Source of the DNA: Apostichopus californicus
Lineage: Eukaryota > Echinodermata > Holothuroidea > Aspidochirotida > Stichopodidae
Assembly: GCA_020650975.1 (NCBI GenBank)
Contig: JAIPMN010007323.1
Location: forward strand, 1-26,953
Length of the DNA stretch: 26,953 nucleotides
Direction: 5' to 3'
Positions 20,346 to 26,953 of this stretch are shown here, one piece after another. The position numbers and the translations under genes are program-made. Every line of letters begins with the position of its first letter. Positions within the stretch are counted from its first letter, which is position 1. The notes beneath the pieces were generated by a model that saw only the letters and a program-made list of their open reading frames with translations, was not told the DNA's origin and ran no database searches.

Positions 20346-23119
20346 TTAAATGAACCAACATGGTTGCTGCGGTAACTGCATTCTTTACACCTAGATATGT
20401 TACTTTAAATTGACGACTCAGCATTAGAAACACAAGCAAAGTAGGATAGCAAATTACCAAGATAAGATTCAATTTGATTTCCGAAATATTCTCGAATTAG
20501 ACATATAAAAAAAAGTTAGAAAACTTTGCCTTGCTGAAGTCAATCATAGAGTTTGTGAAAAACACAGTTGGAATCCTCCTTATAAGAATGCATGTTAGTA
20601 ACAGCTTAACCCATACCAGGTAAGGGTAATTTCTTATTTCTTCATATCGTTATATTTACCATTGAACTTATCATTCCAAATTTGATTTTTGTGAACAGCA
20701 ATTATATATTATGATTGATGTACTGCATCTCTCTTGTGCAGTATGGTACCGTCAGACTGTGACCAATTCAACCCAAAAATACTGCTTTCAACCATTGTTT
20801 AAACATTTTCAAGATAATACCCAATTACTTGGCTCTGAATATTTTTTGCGTTGATTCAAAACTTCATTATGACCTCAAAGGTGACTTAGATTCTGTATTT
20901 GGCAAAACACTTATTCCAGATGTTAATGACAGTTCTAATGTAAAGACCCCTCCCGCCCTCCCCCCCCCCCCTCCGCCCCAAGTATATAATACTGTATCAC
21001 TTGTCTTCTGACTCTTTGTAAATCTTATCGACAAACAACTGCTGCCCTTTCCCTTCAAAATACATGCTGTTGATAACACATATGTGTATGCCTGCCTCTA
21101 GAGCATATAACGTAAAACTATACTGCAGCATCAGTTAATACCAAACGTGAACCTCGTAAATATCATCTTTCATAATACTTAAAAAAAACGTTTATCACCA
21201 ATTTCCAAGACGGTTTGTAAAAATTAAGATATGTGACCATCAATCACACATGTCAGGTTCGGTTTCCTTAATATCCCATTGGTAGCATTTCATATTTCAA
21301 ATTATTAGAAAGACATTTTCTAAAAACGGCTAGGGCAACTTTTGTCACAATTTGACATATGATTTGATAGCTCACTATATGTTTAAATTGGAAAACTTTT
21401 TTGAAACTTTTATTCATGTTAATGGATGATACCAACATAAAATGCCTTGTATATGGGCACAGTGAGTACAATATAAACATATATATAAAAAAAAAAAAAA
21501 TTTCTATTTTCGGGAAACTCTTTCAACAAATACTGTATGGGAATAGGATAAGGTACATCAACAAGAGCTTAAAAAATTGTGAAGATAATTTAAATGTACC
21601 GGTATCCTGTGGGTATTGCACACATTAAACAAAGGAGGGGCACTGCAAATTAAATCCACCATGATGCATATGTAGGTTTTGACCATTGACATATGATTAT
21701 ATTTATATGCAGGTTTGTTTTAGGCTGCATTGCTAATTAAAGCTTGAAACCATATCCCTTTCCTTGAGGAATTAATCGTCCAGCTCCTTCAGGCTCCGTT
21801 GGCCTTGTGAGTGACCATCTACATCTACAGATGGTTCGTTCTATACTGTCATAACAAAATAGTTTGGAAATTAACATAAATGCCAAGAATATATCTTCAT
21901 AGCCTGAAATAATAAAATGGATCACTATTGGAGCTGACATCGAGATGAGATGTCTGCAGACTAATATTTGGTGCCTGAATGACCGACCGTAACATCTCTT
22001 GGCAAACAAAAAATAACAACATGCATGACGTCAAAGCAAAATCTCTTAAGGCCAAATTTTTGGGGGGAACCATTTCGGGATACATCACACCTCTGGCAGA
22101 TGAAGTTCGTGATAAATGACTAATTGTAGAACTAAAACTTGATAGGTTATTGATGTCCTGTCGATAATTGCTCTGATGAGGATAAAGTAGTCATACTTTA
22201 CCATTAAAATTTTTTTTAAATTTGTTACAGAATTGTCTAAGTTACTGTGTTTCCCATGAACTGCCCTAAAATGTTTTCAACCTTGACCTGCATTTTCATA
22301 CTTCACAATAAATAACAAAAATAGAAACTAATGAAAAAAACATTGATCAACATCAAGAATAACTTTCCAACCTCCAATCAACGATGATTATGAGCTTTTA
22401 GGATACTATACTTCTTTCTAATGCTCTCTTATGTTCTCCTAGTATGGTTATTCTGTTAAACATTCACCTAGTGATATTTACATCTGAAGTGGGAAGTTGT
22501 CTCTGTATATGGAGGCAATTTCTTATGCAGTAATATGTGGTTCATGTGGATGAACATTTAATTAGTAACCCCTAAAACCAGGATTTCCCTGTTGTTTAGA
22601 TTATCACCTGGTCATTTATTAACACTGACGTACCGTTCTGTTTTTGTAATCAACACAGACTGCCTCCCTTTTGTTTCTAATTGAAAAATCGCCATCCATA
22701 GAAAAGATGATCTTTTAACCATGAATGTAGGTCATAGTTTGAGCAAATATCATTCAGTGACGTGTCGTCTCTCGTCCTATCTCTTATATTACGACTGACT
22801 CATGGATTAACAAATTTGAAAAAAAACCAGTTTGATATACACTGGAAACAAAGTAAACAAAAAAAACAAGTTCGGAAAAAGTGAGGAAGTTAGCATTCCT
22901 TGCAATCAACAATTGAAAGGAGGCATATTTTCTTAAAAGTCACTCAAATTTGCAGCATTTTCATTTGCCCCTCACCTCTGTTTTTATATTTAACACAGAC
23001 GAATATCGGTTGACAATATTATGATTTATATCACAATGAGGGGCTCCATTGTGGGCTCCTCGTTGGGAAAGAAACAACAAACACCGAGGAGATAATTAAA
23101 GGTTTAAAAATATACTTAC
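20346..23119. other. AT-rich intron sequence upstream in the UNC13 intron
   Basis: Contains a C-rich tract at 20947-20979 (G-rich in the transcript) and an A-run near 21488-21500. A short hairpin with a 7-bp stem TAAAGTA/TACTTTA lies near 22183-22200. ORFs of 60-90 aa here (for example minus 21737-22009) have no recognisable relatives. The donor of the 23120-23219 exon is at its upper end. Confidence 0.5.
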
Positions 23120-23219
23120 AACATAAAATCTTGCTCAAAGGATGGATTATTGCCTTTCACCGTCACGGTTGTTGACTTTACGTTCTGCAGCTTGAGGGTG
23201 ACGTAAGAGTTGAATTTAT
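23120..23219 (-). CDS. UNC13: UNC13 (Munc13) exon, first half of the C2A domain
   Basis: This 100-nt internal exon reads on the minus strand as 2 nt, 32 codons and 2 nt. The peptide begins [17 protein letters not shown] and ends PSFEQDFM, closely matching the start of the UNC13/Munc13 N-terminal C2 domain (from memory KFNTYVTLKVQNVKSTT...QDFMFE in vertebrates). The acceptor is a pyrimidine-rich run ending TTCTTCAG just above 23219. The donor is GTAAGT, starting at 23119. The leading AT needs a G from the exon before, giving Asp (the DKFN seen in the family). The trailing TT joins the T that opens the exon at 6244 to make Phe. UNC13 is a presynaptic cytosolic protein that primes vesicles by opening syntaxin. 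Its C2A does not bind calcium and homodimerises or binds the RIM zinc finger. The longest plus-strand ORF overlapping this exon is a shadow. Gene identity is firm; which isoform uses the exon is inferred. Confidence 0.93.
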
Positions 23220-26200
23220 CTGAAGAAGGGGAAGAGAATACAATTAATTATTTCATCCTTTTTTTTCTCTTGTCTTATCTTCTTCATATTGTGAATTGTC
23301 GATTCTTTCGACGCGAATGGCGATTACTAACAGTTCTTCATACGATAAAATATGAACATGATAATCCTGGTAAAACTTTTATTAAATATCCCACAAGTAT
23401 TTCAAGACACCATACAGATAAATCAATTGGAATTATAAAGGTATACAGTAGCTGGTTTGGGAAACTGAAAACTCCACACACCCCCCTTCCTAGCCAGGAG
23501 TTAATATCATTATTCCTTAATCTACCCACTTGTGAAGATTTTCTATGGTTCGATGCGGCAGTGACATTGCATTATTGAAAGGTGTCGTAAAACTGTGTTT
23601 CTTAAACACAAGGACGAAGTGCTTGAGATGATGTTGAAAAACCAATCTTGTTATGTAGTTAAGACAAGTCTTTGGGGAAATTGATCACAATGTTATAGAA
23701 CTGTGTAATATCAAATTGCAGAGCAGTTATCAAACAGGATGTATCTGCCCCTACCATGGACTTATACACTGACAGTTTACCAAAATCTTACATTCTTTTG
23801 TTAGAAACTAAGTGAATAGACCTGACCAATGAATCTGAAGGGTAGATAACCTAGCCGCTTGCTACACAACCATGTTGTGATAACGTGACAACAGCTTTTC
23901 ACCAACCGTGCGAAAGGAGGAAAAGGCTTCATACACATCACCTTTCAAGTATTCTTCAATATTTTCAAAGAAGCTCATTCATTTATATAATCTTCTGACA
24001 AAAGATTTAGTCCTGAAATTAACATCCTGGCATTGAGAAATCATCATTTTACAGTCGTACAGAAATATGATTGTAATACCGAACAAAACAAACAATTTCG
24101 ATTTTTATGCGTCGAAAAGTGACACCCTATTCAGGTTATGACACAGCTAGCGCCAAAGACCAATAAAGCAGTTATATTTTCATTAAGCTGGTAGTGCATC
24201 CACCTTTTACCACTTGGCTTGCTACAAATTTGTTTTATACCAAAGTCATATTTCACCCAGTGCCTTAAAGAAAAAATCTTACACTTATTCTAAAAGACGG
24301 ACAAAAATTATTATTCACGGACAAAAGGGAGATCGATAGATGTCGCTTGAAAACTATAGTGAAGCAGGGAAAGAAAGAAAAAAAAGTTGGAAGTTTTCTG
24401 TCGGTCAACCATATTTCAATTAAAGTAGGCCATCTCATTTCCTGGTCTATTGGAATAGAAGTTGGGTGTTGGCAAACTTCTCTCGGTTAGATTTCATACA
24501 TTTTTGACCAGCTTTGAATAAATACACCGCAGTGGACTTTTGCCAGATCTAGTTGGGTTTCAGATGACATACATTCCAGATTACGTTATGAAGCTGGTGT
24601 TTAAAATAGCTTTCTCTTCGTTGCATGGAGGTCAGGGTGAAAATTGGATGGCCAATCAATACGTATTACTGCAAAATCCGACAGTGAGGATCAAGTACCG
24701 AAAGGCAAAACCGTAATACAAAGTTGACACTAAGAACACTTCCTATGCTGGATTTGAGCATTAATACCGATTAATCAACATCCACCTTGAAATCTGAAAC
24801 TTTGCACTAGAAGGAGTGAAACCAAAAAGGAAGGATGGAAAGGGAAAAAAAAGTTAAATTTGTTGGCAGATGTTTAGATGATTTAGCTGAAACTCAGATA
24901 AATGTCAGGGTTCATATGGTCAAACCATTAATTCTTATCAGCAAATATTATGAAGTCATGGCACCCAAGAACACAATCTGATAAATGCTATGAAAGTATA
25001 GACTTAATTAAAATAAGAACACTAAAAGGGATATTCCACAGGCTGAAATTGATTAACAAAATTGCCAGAAATCCTCTGCATCTTCAGAACAAAAACCACT
25101 GACTCAGATCAATTCTTATGACGAAGATGTGGAGGTTTCACGTTTGGTAAAATTTTGCACCTGGCAACAGCCAAGTGAAAGATGCCATCATTTTGGTCAA
25201 TTATTTATATATGCCTGAGGAAAATAGTATTTCTCCACCAAAATTTTCATTTTGATGATGCTTTTTTTTTAGTTCAGAAAAACATCGACATGTGAGCAAA
25301 CATGCCAAATGTATCGCACTTCAAAAATAAATTAACTACCAATAAAGTCAATTTTTTTGAAGAACATCAGTCTCAACGACATTGCAGACTGTGGGTCTCG
25401 TTCTTAGAGTGCAAAAGGGTTCAACCAGTCAAAAATATGTTACATTCAATTAACCACATCTCAAGTTCGGGACAAAATATTGAGATGTACGTAGTTGTCA
25501 ATATGAACTGTGAAGTATTTTTTCCTTTCTGATTATAAGTATTTTTCTTGTCTGTCACTGGAATACATCTTTCAGGATATATTCCTTAAAGTTCTTTCTT
25601 TTTTCTTTTTCTTATTCTTTTCTAAGTGAGATGAGAATATAGAAGGGGATTATTTATGCAAGTTACTCTATAATCTTTAATATTCATGATACTCTGTCAG
25701 CCTTGAATATTTAATGCAATCTGACATTTGATGAGGAAACACCAAGGTTACACTGCACTTAGAAAGAAATACATCACACCTTGTTTGTATAGAAGGTTCA
25801 GATTGTTAACCACTGACACGTTACATCATTTCTTGCCATTCAATTAAGAAATGTATGTATGGGTCATACGTACAGCGGATATCTATGTCAGTGTGTCAGT
25901 GTGTATTCACCTTTTGATGGCGCCCACTTTTAATCATGCTCATTTCTTGTAATTTCAGCTAGACATAAACATGTACCAAAGTAAGAGTACAGTACGAATC
26001 CTTCACTGTTCCAAATAGGTTGGCAAGTAACAATGTTACCATTGTCATGGCAACCCACAGACCAGTGAAATTTTATTAAAATGAAAGATTCAGGTCAATA
26101 TAATCATCTCAGAGGAAGGAATAGATGGGAACAATGTCACCGGGCACCTAAATAATAAACCAAAGTTTGGGTTTCCAGTTTGTAGATACATTATGTAATG

Positions 26201-26376
26201 AAAGCATTGTTGTCAGTATTTGTTTTTATTTTTGTTTTTGTTGAAATGAGGGGGGAAAAAAATAAATAAATAAATTTGCTTTTCTTGTGTTACCCAGTGG
26301 TATTGGCCTATTCTGTGAAAGAATTTTAAAAAAAAGGTTGGGTATAAAAAATCTATTTCCAAGACTCTAACTCTTG
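23220..26376. other. Intron or upstream region of UNC13, no further exon found
   Basis: The exon preceding 23219 should end in phase 1 and encode the start of C2A (family: GVKKAKxxG...). I scanned the minus strand for such a segment with a donor and found none that fits. The polypyrimidine tract TATTCTCTTCCCCTTCTTCAG lies at its low end. An RFX-like half site, GTCATGGCAAC, is at 26044-26054. The longest plus-strand ORF (23210-23578, 122 aa) lies over the exon on the other strand and looks spurious. Confidence 0.5.
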
Positions 26377-26435
26377 CCCTCCACCACCCCTCTCCCTCCC
26401 CCTCAACCCGCCCTCCTCCCCTCCCCATCCCCCCA
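26377..26435. repeat. C-rich (CCCTCC)n-like tract
   Basis: Long pyrimidine-rich stretch of C-runs broken by T or A. On the minus strand (UNC13 sense) it is a G-rich tract with many GGG/GGGG runs, so it is G-quadruplex capable. The minus ORF at 26213-26428 (Gly/Arg/Glu-rich start) is its shadow. Confidence 0.85.
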
Positions 26436-26953
26436 CATGTTAAAAGCTAGTGTACTAAAACAGCTGATATCAGATAATCTATTAGGTATATATAACCAGA
26501 CTGCACCAATTTTATTTTGTCATTACTTTTAATGATTTTATCATTTTAGCACCTGAAAGTTTCATTTGGTTTATATCACAGTACAACACTACTTGGATTC
26601 ATACTAAGACGAAACCAGTAAATATTATAAGACCTTATATAATGATGTATTTTTCAAAAGTTAATAACTTCTTGTTTTCTTATGACAATTCATGTTCTCT
26701 ACATTCATAGAACGGATACATTTTGCAATCAGGTAGATAATAAACAGACAGATAACTCACACTTTTTTCATACATGTATGCATTTATAATGCAACAGCAA
26801 CGTGCTTCAATTTCAGAACATACTAGAACGAACAACAAAAAAATGAATCATTAAAAAATCCCACAAAGTTACAGATCGAGAGATTGCAGATACATCGGGC
26901 ATGACGATATTCAGAGACGGTTTTAATTCTCGTAGAATCATGTTTTCATCTCA
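26436..26953. other. AT-rich non-coding sequence
   Basis: Nothing recognised in the last 518 bases. Confidence 0.5.

Larger units (their letters stand above)
6245..23119 (-). other. UNC13 intron between the two C2A exons, 16,875 bp
   Basis: The intron is bounded by a GTAAGT donor (23119 downward) and a TTTAG acceptor (6246-6245) on the minus strand, splitting a Phe codon 2+1. It contains most of the repeats listed here. No further UNC13 exon is needed inside it, because the peptide is continuous across the junction with the known family sequence. An alternative cassette exon cannot be excluded from sequence alone. Confidence 0.9.

Noticed and set aside
21737-22009. 90-aa minus-strand ORF
   Set aside because: No domain recognised and no exon signals that fit UNC13 or another family.
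22178-22215. CTGATGA followed by a stem (TAAAGTA/TACTTTA), another hammerhead candidate
   Set aside because: No GAAA follows the stem, so only part of the pattern is present; treated as chance.
23210-23578. 122-aa plus-strand ORF, the longest but one in the window
   Set aside because: It overlaps the UNC13 exon on the opposite strand, has no recognisable family, no start context or splice support, and an AT-driven composition.
25885-25930. Minus-strand MSMIKSGRHQK followed by GTGAAT as a first UNC13 exon
   Set aside because: The reading phase does not fit the 23219 acceptor (which needs phase 1), and the peptide lacks the GVKKAK motif.

Overview
This is AT-rich, intron-like DNA from an animal, crowded with tandem repeats and short inverted-repeat elements. 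It has no bacterial-style gene layout. Two short exons on the minus strand are the only host coding sequence I can support. They encode consecutive pieces of the N-terminal C2 domain (C2A) of UNC13/Munc13, the synaptic-vesicle priming factor. They lie at 23120-23219 and 6127-6244, joined by one intron of 16,875 bp (6245-23119), and the splice phases fit exactly (TT + T gives the Phe of ...QDFM-F-E...). The other exons of the gene appear to lie outside the window. The repeat repertoire looks like a marine invertebrate deuterostome. From memory, a TTAA-flanked element with an AGGCACTGAAGACTCGC end suggests an echinoderm, perhaps a sea cucumber; that is recall, not a search result.

Layout, low to high coordinate. 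1-6126 is intron downstream of the 6127-6244 exon. It holds tandem arrays at 1051, 2281 and 3391, a long palindromic MITE with a TATT duplication (4091-4416), and an approximately 34-bp minisatellite (5508-6114) that stops 12 bp from the exon's 5' splice site. 6127-6244 is the UNC13 exon. 6245-23119 is the giant intron. It holds an inverted-repeat element with 90-bp arms (6745-7020), a four-copy 120-130 bp array with AT-microsatellite cores (8661-9122), a hammerhead-ribozyme-like motif (9806-9840), a TG-rich array of about 75-bp units (11065-11690), a hAT-type MITE with an 8-bp target duplication (12317-12690), a second ribozyme-like relic (13180-13217), a possible LINE tail (13960-14118), a higher-order minisatellite (15466-16068), a LINE reverse-transcriptase C-terminal fragment with an in-frame 120-bp duplication (16097-16380), and the TTAA-flanked MITE (19986-20345). 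23120-23219 is the second UNC13 exon. 23220-26953 is upstream intron or 5' region in which I found no convincing further exon.

Nothing here is an operon or a defence system. The two points most worth following up are the recurrent hammerhead-like modules (CTGANGA, then a hairpin, then GAAA) in three places of one intron, probably relics of Penelope-like or retrozyme elements, and the minisatellite pressed against a 5' splice site of a synaptic gene.
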